Below, piece after piece: positions 44,925 to 53,876 of a DNA stretch of 64,000 nucleotides. The stretch comes from Phyllobacterium bourgognense (lineage in GTDB: Bacteria; Pseudomonadota; Alphaproteobacteria; Rhizobiales; Rhizobiaceae). The stretch covers positions 1 through 64,000 of the forward strand of contig NZ_QPJM01000007.1 of the NCBI RefSeq assembly GCF_003337575.1, read 5' to 3'. The notes under the pieces were generated by a model. The model saw nothing but the letters and a program-made list of their open reading frames with translations. It made no database searches and had not been told where the DNA came from. The translations under genes and the position numbers were made by a program. Position 1 is the stretch's first letter; each line of letters starts with the position of its first letter.

Positions 44925-45893
44925 TTATTTGATGGCGCCTGTCGACTTCAGAAAAGCTCCCGTTGTCGATCCGAAATTATCGATGAAAGCCGGATAGTCC
45001 TTGTGCCCGATGAACTGAGGCACGAGCACTTCAGCAGTATACGCCTTCTTGTAGTCCGGATCCTCGAGCAGCTTCTTCACCGCTTCATCCCAAATTGCGG
45101 TTGTGGATTCCGGAATACCCTTGGGCCCCGCGAGGCCACGGAACTTGACCAGACTGACGTCAAAACCCGATTCTTTCACAGTTGGCACATCCGGCTTCTC
45201 GGTAATGCGTTCAGGATTGAATGTGGCAAGCAAAGTGATCTTGCCGGCATCGAGCTGCGAGCGCAATTCCTGGATTTCGCCAATGCCGATATCGAGCGTG
45301 CCATTGAGAACATTTAGCATCATATCGCCACCGCCCTCGTGGGTGACAATTGCAGGCGTGACGCCTGCTGCCTTCTTCAGTTGCTCGGCTGCCTGACGTT
45401 CCAGCGATGCGGGATTGGCCGCGCCCCAACGCCCGCGTTCCTTCTTTGCATGGTCGATGACGTCTTTCAGTGACTTGAAAGGCCCATCAGTCCGCGTATA
45501 GATCACCTCGCTATCGGCGAAAATGTTCACCAGTGGATCCATGTCCTTATATGTATTTTGCGGTTTGCTCATCAGCGACGTGTAGATGTAGGTCGGTGTG
45601 GTCGCATAAAAGACACTTCCGTCGGCTGGCGCTGTCGCAACGCGTGCCATGGCCTTTGCGCCACTGCCGCCCTGGACATTTTCCACGATAAACGTAGCGC
45701 CAATATACTTGCCCAGGTACTTCGTCATTTCGCGCAGGAAGACGTCACTACCGCCGCCAGGGCTGGAATGGGTCACCAGCGTCACAACTTTATTGGGATA
45801 AGGCAGCGGATCGGCCTTAGCCGCTGCGCTGGATAAGATAGCGGCAGTGGCAAGGCCGAGCGCCGTCCTCCCGATCAATTTCATGAAATGCAT
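44925..45893 (-). CDS. tctC: Tripartite tricarboxylate transporter substrate-binding protein
   Basis: 322 residues, ATG after GGGAGAGAGACA. The signal peptide is followed by the Bug/TctC signature 'YPNKVVTLVTHSSPGGGSDV' and later 'GGGDMMLNVLNGTLDIGIGE'. It captures a carboxylated compound in the periplasm for TctAB. Bug proteins bind diverse carboxylates, so the ligand is not fixed. 54 bp downstream of the third PrpD gene. Confidence 0.92.
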   Translation of the reverse strand: MHFMKLIGRTALGLATAAILSSAAAKADPLPYPNKVVTLVTHSSPGGGSDVFLREMTKYLGKYIGATFIVENVQGGSGAKAMARVATAPADGSVFYATTPTYIYTSLMSKPQNTYKDMDPLVNIFADSEVIYTRTDGPFKSLKDVIDHAKKERGRWGAANPASLERQAAEQLKKAAGVTPAIVTHEGGGDMMLNVLNGTLDIGIGEIQELRSQLDAGKITLLATFNPERITEKPDVPTVKESGFDVSLVKFRGLAGPKGIPESTTAIWDEAVKKLLEDPDYKKAYTAEVLVPQFIGHKDYPAFIDNFGSTTGAFLKSTGAIK

Positions 45894-45947
45894 TGTCTCT
45901 CTCCCTTCAAGTACCGCTTCTTCAGAACGGTTTTCTACTTTCTCAGA

Positions 45948-47369
45948 TCATTTTGCCGCGAGTTCCCGTTCACCGCTGATCAGTCCAACAAGTCGTTTAA
46001 CATCCGCGCCTTTATCAATGCTGCGCACAAGCGCCAAAAGCTCACTCTGGCTGCCACTATCAATGACGCCCTGCGCGCACATGCGAAACTTGTCCTGAAG
46101 TCCAGCGTCGCTGATCGGATTGGAAGGCCCGCCGCGGTAGCGCTCATCGGCCCATTGTATCAACGTACGCCCGTCCTTGGTGATCACCTCGATACGCGAA
46201 CGGATCTTGTCATAACCGAGCGCATCGATCTCAAGATCGTTGATGACATCCGTACGAGCTTGCAGGTCCTGCATGGCGTCTCCGGCTACAAACGCGTCTT
46301 CGAATTCATGGTGACTGGCGCGGCGGCACAGTACAATCATGGCTAGCAGGGCGGGCATCGAAAATTTAGCCTGGAGATGATTTTGCGCTATCGGATAGCG
46401 AATAGGCTCGATGATATTTTTGCCTGCAAAGAAGCGGATGCGTTCGACCTCTTGTGGTTTCAGATCGTGATCCAGGACCAGCTTCAGCATCGCGTCCATT
46501 GATTGATGGGTGAGAATACCCGACGGGTATGGCTTGATGCTGACGCCGGGCTCGATAATGGTCAAAGGAGCACCGAAACCGGCCACGGTTTTGTCCTCAT
46601 CAAAGCCCTCGCCCATGACGGAAAAGAAGCCCCAGGGGCCGTCGAGTGCAGCCGGATCCGCTTCGAAACCAGCGGCAGCGAGACGTGCTGCAGTGACACC
46701 GTTTTCGCACGCACGTCCGACATGAAGCGGCTTGGTCATGGTGCCAAAATTGACACGGATACCGGCGGCAAAACTTGCCGCCAATCCGAGTGCGTGGGCG
46801 AGCTTGTCTCCGGTCAATCCTAGAAGCTTGGCAGCGGCAACTGCCGCGCCAAAGGTGCCAACCGTACCGCTCGTATGATGTCCGCGGCGATAGTGACGCG
46901 GCTTCATCCATTCGGCAATCTTGCACTCGACTTCGAATCCGAGCTGGAAGGCGAGCATGAGGTCCCGACCATCCAAATTGCGTTTTTCGCTGGCAATGAT
47001 CAGCGCAGCAGTAAGGGGTGGAACGGAGGGGTGGGTCAGCAGACCATAGATATGAGCCGGATCATGGGAGACCTGTGTATCGTCCCAATCGTGAGCATGC
47101 CCGGCAGTCCCCCAAACGCGAGCGGCCAGTGATGCGGGCACCCTCGCCGATCCGTTGCCCGGCAAAGGCGCATCTTCTCGACCTCCCTGAGCAAGGGCGT
47201 CTTCGATAAGAATGCGCACCGACGCTTCGCGACTGCCGGCGAGATAGAGGCCAACGGTGTCAACCATGCAGCGGCGGCCGACGACAAGCGCTTCTTCCGG
47301 CAGGTCCTCATAGGTCGTGCGTTCGATAAAACGTATGGCCTGTGCCGTGATGTCGGAAGATAAATTCAC
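45948..47369 (-). CDS. MmgE/PrpD family protein (third of three)
   Basis: 473 residues from a GTG at 47369, which has CAGGAG nine bases upstream. A TTG start nine codons earlier (47396) lacks such a site. It contains 'HAHDWDDTQVSHDPAHIYGL', 'GHHTSGTVGTFGAAVAAAKL', 'GTMTKPLHVGRACENGVTAA' and 'VSIKPYPSGILTHQSM'. Similar to the first paralogue in these segments. First gene of the minus operon PrpD-TctC-TctB-TctA-PrpD-SDR; its promoter region carries two operator copies. Confidence 0.87.
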   Translation of the reverse strand: MNLSSDITAQAIRFIERTTYEDLPEEALVVGRRCMVDTVGLYLAGSREASVRILIEDALAQGGREDAPLPGNGSARVPASLAARVWGTAGHAHDWDDTQVSHDPAHIYGLLTHPSVPPLTAALIIASEKRNLDGRDLMLAFQLGFEVECKIAEWMKPRHYRRGHHTSGTVGTFGAAVAAAKLLGLTGDKLAHALGLAASFAAGIRVNFGTMTKPLHVGRACENGVTAARLAAAGFEADPAALDGPWGFFSVMGEGFDEDKTVAGFGAPLTIIEPGVSIKPYPSGILTHQSMDAMLKLVLDHDLKPQEVERIRFFAGKNIIEPIRYPIAQNHLQAKFSMPALLAMIVLCRRASHHEFEDAFVAGDAMQDLQARTDVINDLEIDALGYDKIRSRIEVITKDGRTLIQWADERYRGGPSNPISDAGLQDKFRMCAQGVIDSGSQSELLALVRSIDKGADVKRLVGLISGERELAAK

Positions 47370-47423
47370 GCGTCTTGTCTCCTGATGAATATGCAAAGTT
47401 CGGCCGGATATTGGGCCGTCAGA

Positions 47424-47478
47424 AAACTAGGATGTAGAATGTAAATTGTCAACAATCATTGTAAATTGTCGACAATTA
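47424..47478 (-). promoter_or_regulatory. Promoter with tandem GntR-type operators
   Basis: The minus strand reads TTGACA (47452-47447), a 17-bp spacer and TAGTTT (47429-47424). The -35 box is inside GTAAATTGTCAACAAT (47441-47456). A second copy, GTAAATTGTCGACAATTA, starts exactly 20 bp further at 47461 and contains the perfect palindrome AATTGTCGACAATT (47464-47477). Two sites about two helical turns apart suggest cooperative binding. Confidence 0.7.
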
Positions 47479-47506
47479 AGAGGTTTCGGCATTGGTCTGG
47501 CTAGGG

Positions 47507-48829
47507 TCAGGGGTGGGGTGGGAGTGCGGCGTGGTCCCGCTTCGCGGTGAGCCAATCCCTGACGCGGTAATACCGTAGCGTCAGTTGCGGTCCAAAATTC
47601 ATGTAGAACGGCGCAGCCGTCAGCGGCTCAAGCCTGAGCGCCAAATCCCTGTCAGGCACGCCAAGGGCCCACTCCGACAAAATGCCGCCTAGCATGCTCC
47701 CCGTCGGCACGCCGCGCCCGGACAGTCCGGTCAGCGCGACGACACCCGGAGCCAGATCGTAGAGGCGCGGAACCGTACGGTATTGCATGTCAAGTTCGCC
47801 AAACCAGAAATAGTCCCAGCGGATGTCTTGGTCGATTTGCGGATGAAGCCATTTGAGCCGGTCAGCCATCACCTTTTTGGTGTATGCCAAATCCCGGCCC
47901 CGTCGGCCCATCGGGAACATCGACGCAACGATGCGGCCTTCGGCATTGTATTTATAGACAAAGATGTCGCCGCGCCCGTCGTGGATGGTAGTGTTCTGCG
48001 GTAATACGGCGTGGCGTGTGTCTTCCCTCAGTGGCTCTGTCGCCGCCACGAACACCCGCTGAATCTTGAATGTCTTGTCCAGGCCGGGCCAGCCACCGAC
48101 CGTATAGGCGCCGGTACCAAAGATGACCTTGTCTGCGATGACGCGGCCTTCGGACGTTTTAACCGCCCATCCCCCACCCTCGCGCTCAACCTTTGCCACA
48201 GCCGAATGTGTATAAATCGCACCGCCCTCAGAGATCACGGCGCGTGCCAATCCGCGCGCATATCCAAGCGCATTGAGGTGTCCGGCTTCGGAATGAAACC
48301 AACCGCCATGGAATCGCGGGCTGCCGGTGACGGCCTCGACCTCACGTTTGTCGAGCACGCGGGTCTTCGCACCCACTGCGTTATAGTCCCGCGCCTTTTC
48401 TTCGATGGTTTTCATGGCACTCGGCGTATGCGCCGCCATGACATATCCGTTCTGCTGCCATTCACAGTCAATCTCATAACGCGAGATCATCTCCGCGACA
48501 CGATCGTTCGCGCGGGTCTGACGCTGTATGAGCCGCTCCGCCCAAGGCTCGCCCAGCATCTTGCGAAGTTCCGGCAAACTATAATGCGTGAACGTCGGGG
48601 TACAGTGTCCCGCATTCCGGCCAGAGCCGCCAAATCCGATCTCCTGTGCCTCAAGGAGCACGACCTTCACGCCCGAACGCGCGAGTTCCAACGCGGTCGT
48701 CAAGCCAGTGTATCCCCCGCCAACGATGCAGACATCAGCCTTGGCCGTGCCTTCCAACGTTGATGTTTCAGGCGCAGGTGCCGCCGTTGCATACCAAAGC
48801 GTCGCTTCAAAGGGAGAGAATTCCGGCAC
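47507..48829 (-). CDS. FAD-dependent oxidoreductase, DAO/PuuB type
   Basis: 440 residues from a GTG at 48829 with GAGGGCGG upstream. FAD-binding 'VCIVGGGYTGLTTALELARS', then 'GFGGSGRNAGHCTPTF', the segment after the flavin site typical of gamma-glutamylputrescine oxidase-like proteins, and the C-terminal 'GLSGRGVPTGSMLGGILSEW'. It would oxidise an amine or N-substituted amino acid, producing H2O2 or passing electrons elsewhere. Last gene of the dipeptide-type transporter operon. Confidence 0.87.
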   Translation of the reverse strand: MPEFSPFEATLWYATAAPAPETSTLEGTAKADVCIVGGGYTGLTTALELARSGVKVVLLEAQEIGFGGSGRNAGHCTPTFTHYSLPELRKMLGEPWAERLIQRQTRANDRVAEMISRYEIDCEWQQNGYVMAAHTPSAMKTIEEKARDYNAVGAKTRVLDKREVEAVTGSPRFHGGWFHSEAGHLNALGYARGLARAVISEGGAIYTHSAVAKVEREGGGWAVKTSEGRVIADKVIFGTGAYTVGGWPGLDKTFKIQRVFVAATEPLREDTRHAVLPQNTTIHDGRGDIFVYKYNAEGRIVASMFPMGRRGRDLAYTKKVMADRLKWLHPQIDQDIRWDYFWFGELDMQYRTVPRLYDLAPGVVALTGLSGRGVPTGSMLGGILSEWALGVPDRDLALRLEPLTAAPFYMNFGPQLTLRYYRVRDWLTAKRDHAALPPHP

Positions 48830-48842
48830 TATCCGCCCTCCC

Positions 48843-49730
48843 CTAACTCAAGTCGCTACGGGCGTCGAGCGCGTCGCGCAGGCCATCGCCGATGAAATTG
48901 AAACTGGTGACCGCCAGCGTGATCGCCACTCCCGGGATGATGGCCAGCCAGGGAGCGGACTGCAGATATTGCTGCGCTCCATTAAGCATATTGCCCCAGC
49001 TCGGAAGCGGCGGCTGAATGCCATAGCCGAGGAAACTCACATATGCTTCCAGGAGTATGGCTCTGGCCACGGTCAGCGTAGCGGCGACGATGATCGGTCC
49101 CATCGCGTTCGGCAGCAACTCGCGAAACATGATCCACCGGTTGCTGAGGCCAAGCATCCGTGCGGCCATGATGAAGTCGCGCTCACGCAGCGAGCGCACT
49201 TCCGCCTCGACGATGCGTGCGACTTCCATCCAGCTGGTGATCGCGATGATCACGGTGATCATGATCGGACTGGGCTTGATGAAGGCAGCCAGCGCCAGAA
49301 GCAGGAAGATGCTGGGAAAGGACAGGACTGCATCAACGAACCGCATCAGGACGGTGCCGATCCGCCCACCGTAGTATCCTGCGACGACACCGATCGTTGC
49401 GCCAATCATCGTGCTCAGGATCATTGCGGCAAAACCGACAAGCATCGAGATCCTGCCCGCCATCAGAAGGCGCGCGGCAATGTCACGACCCAGCGGGTCT
49501 GTGCCGAAAAAATGATAGCCGGTAAACGGCGGAGAAAAACGCGCGCGAAGATCGATATAAAGATCATTGTATGGAAGAAGATATGGTCCGATGACACAGG
49601 CCAACGTCAGCAGGATCACCATCACGACACCAAGTGCCGCAAGCCGGTGTCGAACAAACCGCCGGAAGGTCCGGCTGTTCCACCAGCCGGATTTTATGGG
49701 GCGATTGATGGGCGTGGAGGAAACAGACAT
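48843..49730 (-). CDS. Dipeptide-type ABC permease (DppC-like)
   Basis: 295 residues. 'FRRFVRHRLAALGVVMVILL' at the N-terminus, 'GYHFFGTDPLGRDIAARLLM' and the EAA loop 'VEAEVRSLRERDFIMAARML' are characteristic. Six helices. Works with the DppB-like protein encoded just upstream and with the fused ATPase at 55287. Confidence 0.92.
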   Translation of the reverse strand: MSVSSTPINRPIKSGWWNSRTFRRFVRHRLAALGVVMVILLTLACVIGPYLLPYNDLYIDLRARFSPPFTGYHFFGTDPLGRDIAARLLMAGRISMLVGFAAMILSTMIGATIGVVAGYYGGRIGTVLMRFVDAVLSFPSIFLLLALAAFIKPSPIMITVIIAITSWMEVARIVEAEVRSLRERDFIMAARMLGLSNRWIMFRELLPNAMGPIIVAATLTVARAILLEAYVSFLGYGIQPPLPSWGNMLNGAQQYLQSAPWLAIIPGVAITLAVTSFNFIGDGLRDALDARSDLS

Positions 49731-49740
49731 CGCGATCTCC

Positions 49741-50691
49741 CTATGTCAGCCGAATGCGCGGATCGACGAATGCTGTGAGCAAATCTGCCGCGAGGTTGCT
49801 CAGAAGAACGAGGATCGCCGAGAACATCAGCAGCCCCATCACCACCGGGTAATCCTGGTAGCCGAGGCTATCGAGGAAAAGGCGTCCCATCCCCGGCCAG
49901 GTAAACACCGTCTCGGTGACGAGCGCCCCACCAAGAAGCGTTGGCACCTGTAGTCCCGCGAGGGTTATCATCGGCAATAGAGCATTGCCGACGACGTGCT
50001 TCATCAATACGCGCCGCGGCGTCATGCCTTTGGCGCGTGCCGTACGGACGAAATCCTGATTGATCACATCGAGCGTCGCGGTACGCATGTAGCGGCTCCA
50101 GACTGCGACATCGACCAACGCCAGGACCATGGCTGGCATAATGAGATGGATGGCATAGTCCAGGAACGTACCATTGCCGATCGTGTACATGTTGCCCGCC
50201 GGCAGCCAGCCGAGCTTCAATGAGAAAATGTAGATCGCGACGAGACCGAACCAGAACGTCGGGATGGACAACGCCACCATCGCGCCAACTGTCGCCGCGT
50301 AATCAAAAATGGAGTAGCGCTTCGTCGCTCCCTTGATGCCGACCCAGGTCCCGATGGTGACCGAAATCACCGTTGCGGTGCCCATCAGCAATAGAGTGGC
50401 ACCGAAATGCCCGCTAATAACATCGAGTACTGGGCGGCTGTCTCTGAACGACCTGCCCCAGTCGCCGCGTAACAGGCGCCAGAACCAGTCCGCATACTGC
50501 ACGATCAGTGGCCGATCGAGGCCCATTTGAGCGGAAATACGGTCAAGGGCTGCCTGGGTCATGCCGGGCGTCAGCGCAAATTGCGACAAGGGACCGCCCG
50601 GTGCGAGATTCAGTACCGCGAAGCCGATCATGGATACCAGTACGAGCAGCACAAGGCTTTGCCCGAGCCTGTTCAATATGTAGCGCGTCAT
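49741..50691 (-). CDS. Dipeptide-type ABC permease (DppB-like)
   Basis: 316 residues, starting 'MTRYILNRLGQSLVLLVLVS'. It shows 'NLAPGGPLSQFA', 'GDWGRSFRDSRPVLDVISGH' and the loop '[20 protein letters not shown]' typical of DppB. Six helices. Ten bases separate it from the second permease; a hairpin separates it from the binding-protein gene. Confidence 0.93.
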   Translation of the reverse strand: MTRYILNRLGQSLVLLVLVSMIGFAVLNLAPGGPLSQFALTPGMTQAALDRISAQMGLDRPLIVQYADWFWRLLRGDWGRSFRDSRPVLDVISGHFGATLLLMGTATVISVTIGTWVGIKGATKRYSIFDYAATVGAMVALSIPTFWFGLVAIYIFSLKLGWLPAGNMYTIGNGTFLDYAIHLIMPAMVLALVDVAVWSRYMRTATLDVINQDFVRTARAKGMTPRRVLMKHVVGNALLPMITLAGLQVPTLLGGALVTETVFTWPGMGRLFLDSLGYQDYPVVMGLLMFSAILVLLSNLAADLLTAFVDPRIRLT

Positions 50692-50725
50692 TGTATCGAT
50701 CTCCGATAACGGTTCGAAGGCAGGT

Positions 50726-50754
50726 CAGGGCCAGGGATCGCCGCCCTGGCCCTG
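50726..50754 (-). other. Strong intercistronic hairpin after the binding-protein gene
   Basis: CAGGGCCAGGG (50726-50736) pairs perfectly with CCCTGGCCCTG (50744-50754), 7-nt loop, seven bases after the binding-protein stop. There is no U-tract. An 11-bp G+C-rich stem here should stabilise the 3' end of the upstream message or cut downstream transcription. Confidence 0.75.
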
Positions 50755-50760
50755 CGGATC

Positions 50761-52437
50761 TTATGCCTGCTCCCAGTACCAGGACCCGACGTTCCAGGAG
50801 TCGATGCGATTGTTGACGTTTGGCGTGAAACCGGTCATCCCTTTCTTGCGGCCTCGGACTGTGGCGTACTGGAAGATCGGCAAAAGAGGCAGATCATTGC
50901 GAATGATCTCCTGGATCTTGAGGTAGGCCTTCTTGCGTTCTTCTGGAACGAAGACGCGCCCACCTTCACCAAGCAGCTTGTCGACTTCCGGACTGGAATA
51001 TTGCGAGGTGTTCTGGCCTGCTCCACCCTTGGCGTTGATGGATGTCGAAAGGAAATAATCCGACGAATCTGGATCTGCTCCGGTAAGGAAATTAATACCG
51101 ACGACCACGGAATCGAATTTCGACTGCATCCAGTATTCACCCCACATGACCGCAGGCGGCAGATTTGAGATTGTCATCTCGACCCCGATATCCTTGAAGG
51201 ACTGCTGCATGAACTGCTGGACTTGTTCGCGGATATGGTTGCCAGCCGTCGTCGAATTGGTGAACGAGAGACGCACGCCATCCTTGGCACGAATACCGTC
51301 TTCCCCCGGCTTCCAGCCAGCATCGTCAAGTATCTTCTTGGCTTTCTCAATATCAAATTCATGCTTGGGCAGGTCCGGGTTGAAGTAGACGGACTGCTGC
51401 GGCATGTAGGTCTCGGTTGGAGCCGGCAAGCCATAATAAAGCGCATCGATGATGGTGGTCTTGTCCAGCGCGTAATAAAGCGCCTGACGCACGGCAGGAT
51501 CCTTGAACTGCGGCTTCTCCATATTGAACGTGACTGACTCCACCGTGGCGCCTGGAACGACCTGAACCTCCTTGCCTTCCAGCGCAATCGCCTCGTCGTA
51601 GTGATCCGGCGTGATCCATTGCAGGCCGGTCACATCGATATCGCCCGTCTTGAACTGAGTGTAGAGGACGGTGAGGTCCGGGATGTATTTGTATATGACC
51701 CGTTCGAGATAAGGACCGTCGCCATAATAATCGGTGTTGGCCGCAAGCTCGATGTGATCGCCTGCGACGCGTTCGACCCACTTGAATGGTCCTGTACCAA
51801 CAGGTGCGTTGTTAAACGGTGCGGTGTTCCTGTCCTTTTCCGGCTCCAGGATGTGTTTCGGCACGATAAACGTCGCCGCTAGGATGGAAGCATAAGGCGC
51901 GTAAGGCTTTTCCATACGCCAAGTGATTTCCGTCGGCGATACAACCTTGATGTCACGCACCTGGTCGTGGCCGGCGCGCCGCGCGCTACGGAAATCCTTG
52001 TCGACGACGAGATCGAGCGTGAATTTTACGTCGTCGGCGGTGAAGGGCTTGCCGTCATGCCATTTCACGCCGTCGCGAAGTTTCACCTTCCAGTTGAGGC
52101 CATCGGCGGAGATACCGCCATTTTCGACTGTCGGGACTTCAACCGCCAGGGCGGGCGTAAACTTCCCTTCCGGGTCGACGTTGAATAGCGGATCGAAGAC
52201 GCTGAAATGGATACCCTCATCGACCTCGATATGCAGCATATGCGGATTGAATACTGTAGGTTCCTGCGAGAAGCCGATAATCACCTGTCCCTTGGGCGCT
52301 GAGGGCGGAGCGGCATAGGCTCTATCTCTTCCAAGAATCCCCGGCATGACCAGGCCAGTTGCACCAACCATGCCCATCATGGCGAGTGCCTGACGCCGGT
52401 TGGGGTGGAGAATTGCATTTCGATGCTTATCAGACAT
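50761..52437 (-). CDS. Dipeptide-type ABC substrate-binding protein (SBP_bac_5 family), probably Tat-exported
   Basis: 558 residues. The N-terminus has 'NRRQALAMMGMVGATGLVMP', an RR-x-x-hydrophobic pattern like a Tat signal, then a cleavage region before GRDRAYAAP. Family-5 traits: 'SVFDPLFNVDPEG', 'NWKVKLRDGVKWHDGKPFTA', 'GTGPFKWVERVAGDHIELAA' and 'DPAVRQALYYALDKTTII'. It binds the ligand for the permeases downstream. The same operon encodes two amine/amino-acid oxidases, so an N-substituted amino acid, opine or peptide is a reasonable guess for the ligand. Confidence 0.9.
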   Translation of the reverse strand: MSDKHRNAILHPNRRQALAMMGMVGATGLVMPGILGRDRAYAAPPSAPKGQVIIGFSQEPTVFNPHMLHIEVDEGIHFSVFDPLFNVDPEGKFTPALAVEVPTVENGGISADGLNWKVKLRDGVKWHDGKPFTADDVKFTLDLVVDKDFRSARRAGHDQVRDIKVVSPTEITWRMEKPYAPYASILAATFIVPKHILEPEKDRNTAPFNNAPVGTGPFKWVERVAGDHIELAANTDYYGDGPYLERVIYKYIPDLTVLYTQFKTGDIDVTGLQWITPDHYDEAIALEGKEVQVVPGATVESVTFNMEKPQFKDPAVRQALYYALDKTTIIDALYYGLPAPTETYMPQQSVYFNPDLPKHEFDIEKAKKILDDAGWKPGEDGIRAKDGVRLSFTNSTTAGNHIREQVQQFMQQSFKDIGVEMTISNLPPAVMWGEYWMQSKFDSVVVGINFLTGADPDSSDYFLSTSINAKGGAGQNTSQYSSPEVDKLLGEGGRVFVPEERKKAYLKIQEIIRNDLPLLPIFQYATVRGRKKGMTGFTPNVNNRIDSWNVGSWYWEQA

Positions 52438-52517
52438 TGTCGTTTCCCTTCTTTATTGGTTTGTGTTCAATGTTCCTGTTTGCATTCTATCTGCCAGTCG
52501 GCAGAGCATTCTCATTA

Positions 52518-52541
52518 CGGCGTGGCTCCTCAACCACGCCG
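52518..52541 (-). other. Hairpin between FAD oxidase and binding-protein genes
   Basis: CGGCGTGG-CTCCTCAA-CCACGCCG, a perfect 8-bp stem with an 8-nt loop, four bases after the oxidase stop. No T-run follows on the minus strand. With the hairpin at 50726 it brackets the binding-protein message. Confidence 0.6.
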
Positions 52542-52544
52542 ATC

Positions 52545-53876
52545 TCAGAAACCGCTGAGTGGCCGCACCTTCGATCCATCGCTGAAGCGGGAAAAACGAA
52601 AATCTGTGGGATCGACGACCGGCGTGCGGCCGGTCACGATATCGGCCATCAGTCGACCTGCCGCCGGACCAATGCCAAAACCATGGCCGGAAAACCCGGT
52701 GGCGATGTGAAAGCCCGGCATCTCATCCACTGCGGAAATCACAGGAATTGCATCCGGCGTAACGTCGATATAGCCCGCCCAGCGTTGCGCGATCTCCGCC
52801 TTGTTGAAGACTGGAAAGGCCGCCTTCAGATTGTTGAACGCCTTGTTGGACATATCCAATGAAGGCTTCGGATCCAGCACGCGATTGTATTCAAAAGGGC
52901 TGGCCTCATCCATCTTCCAGCGCGTCGGGAGCCGGGCTTCGTCGAAGAAACGCCCACCGAAGCGAAACGACAGCGATCCCCATTCCATCTTCAGCGCCGG
53001 AAGGAATTTGAATGCATACCGAAAAGATTTCGGCACGATATCGACGATGTTTTCGTGTCCGGAGGCAATCGTATAACCGCCATCCTGGCGTTTCCGTATG
53101 GCAAAATCCTTGGACCAAAGCGCGGATTCCGGCCCGCCTTCGAGCGGTTTCGTGCGCATGACGGTATTCATCACCTTCAGTTGCGGCAGGTCGATCCCGT
53201 AAAGCCCGCAGAAGAGATTGGACCAGGCGCCGCCGGCCAGTACGACAGCGTCGCAGGCGATGCGTCCACGCTCGGTGACAACCCCCGAAACCCTGCCGCC
53301 GGACGTCTCGATGCCTCGCACGGCACACTCTGTAAGGATTGCCGCGCCTTTTTCGCGCGCGGCTTCAGCGACTGCGGGTGCGGCCTTTTGCGGTTCGGCA
53401 CGGCCATCGGCGGGCGTATAAAGAGCGCCCTTGAGTTTCATGCTACCGCCCGGCAAAAGATCTTCGAGTTCCTTGCCGCTCACCATTCGGCTCGGCAGCT
53501 GATAGCCCTCGATATTGTGGCCCCAACGTTCATGCTCGTCATAGGACTTGTCATCGGGGCAGGCGAATATGATGCCGGCGCGTTTGTAGCCTGTATCACG
53601 GCCCAGCCTTTTGTCGAGGCCTGACCAGATGCGCAGCGCCTCCGCCATCAGTGGTACTTCGCGCGGGTCACGGCGGGAGATGCGCACCCAGCCCCAGTTG
53701 CGGCTAGACTGTTCCTGACCGATGCCTCCTTTTTCGCACAGAGCAACCTTGTGTCCGCGCTCGGCAAGTTCCAGCGCCGTGGACGTTCCGATAATGCCGC
53801 CGCCGATAACAACCACATCGACTTTTTCAGGCAGATTTTCATCGCCGTGCACACGCACGACATAGGGACCGGGCAT
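52545..53876 (-). CDS. FAD-dependent oxidoreductase, DAO/D-amino-acid dehydrogenase type
   Basis: 443 residues, ATG immediately after the SDR stop, with AGAGGAA upstream. 'VVVIGGGIIGTSTALELAER' binds FAD; 'SSRNWGWVR' after it and 'GYIDVTPDAIPVISAVDEMP' near the C-terminus, followed by 'ATGFSGHGFGIGPAAGRLMA', are typical of DAO-family amino-acid or N-methyl-amino-acid oxidases. Only distantly similar to the other FAD oxidase at 47507, so the operon has two different flavoenzymes. Confidence 0.88.
   Translation of the reverse strand: MPGPYVVRVHGDENLPEKVDVVVIGGGIIGTSTALELAERGHKVALCEKGGIGQEQSSRNWGWVRISRRDPREVPLMAEALRIWSGLDKRLGRDTGYKRAGIIFACPDDKSYDEHERWGHNIEGYQLPSRMVSGKELEDLLPGGSMKLKGALYTPADGRAEPQKAAPAVAEAAREKGAAILTECAVRGIETSGGRVSGVVTERGRIACDAVVLAGGAWSNLFCGLYGIDLPQLKVMNTVMRTKPLEGGPESALWSKDFAIRKRQDGGYTIASGHENIVDIVPKSFRYAFKFLPALKMEWGSLSFRFGGRFFDEARLPTRWKMDEASPFEYNRVLDPKPSLDMSNKAFNNLKAAFPVFNKAEIAQRWAGYIDVTPDAIPVISAVDEMPGFHIATGFSGHGFGIGPAAGRLMADIVTGRTPVVDPTDFRFSRFSDGSKVRPLSGF

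Noticed and set aside
47441-47480. Two 20-bp-spaced repeats considered as a CRISPR or tandem repeat array
   Set aside because: Only two copies, no spacers of CRISPR length, and the unit is a palindromic operator located at a promoter.
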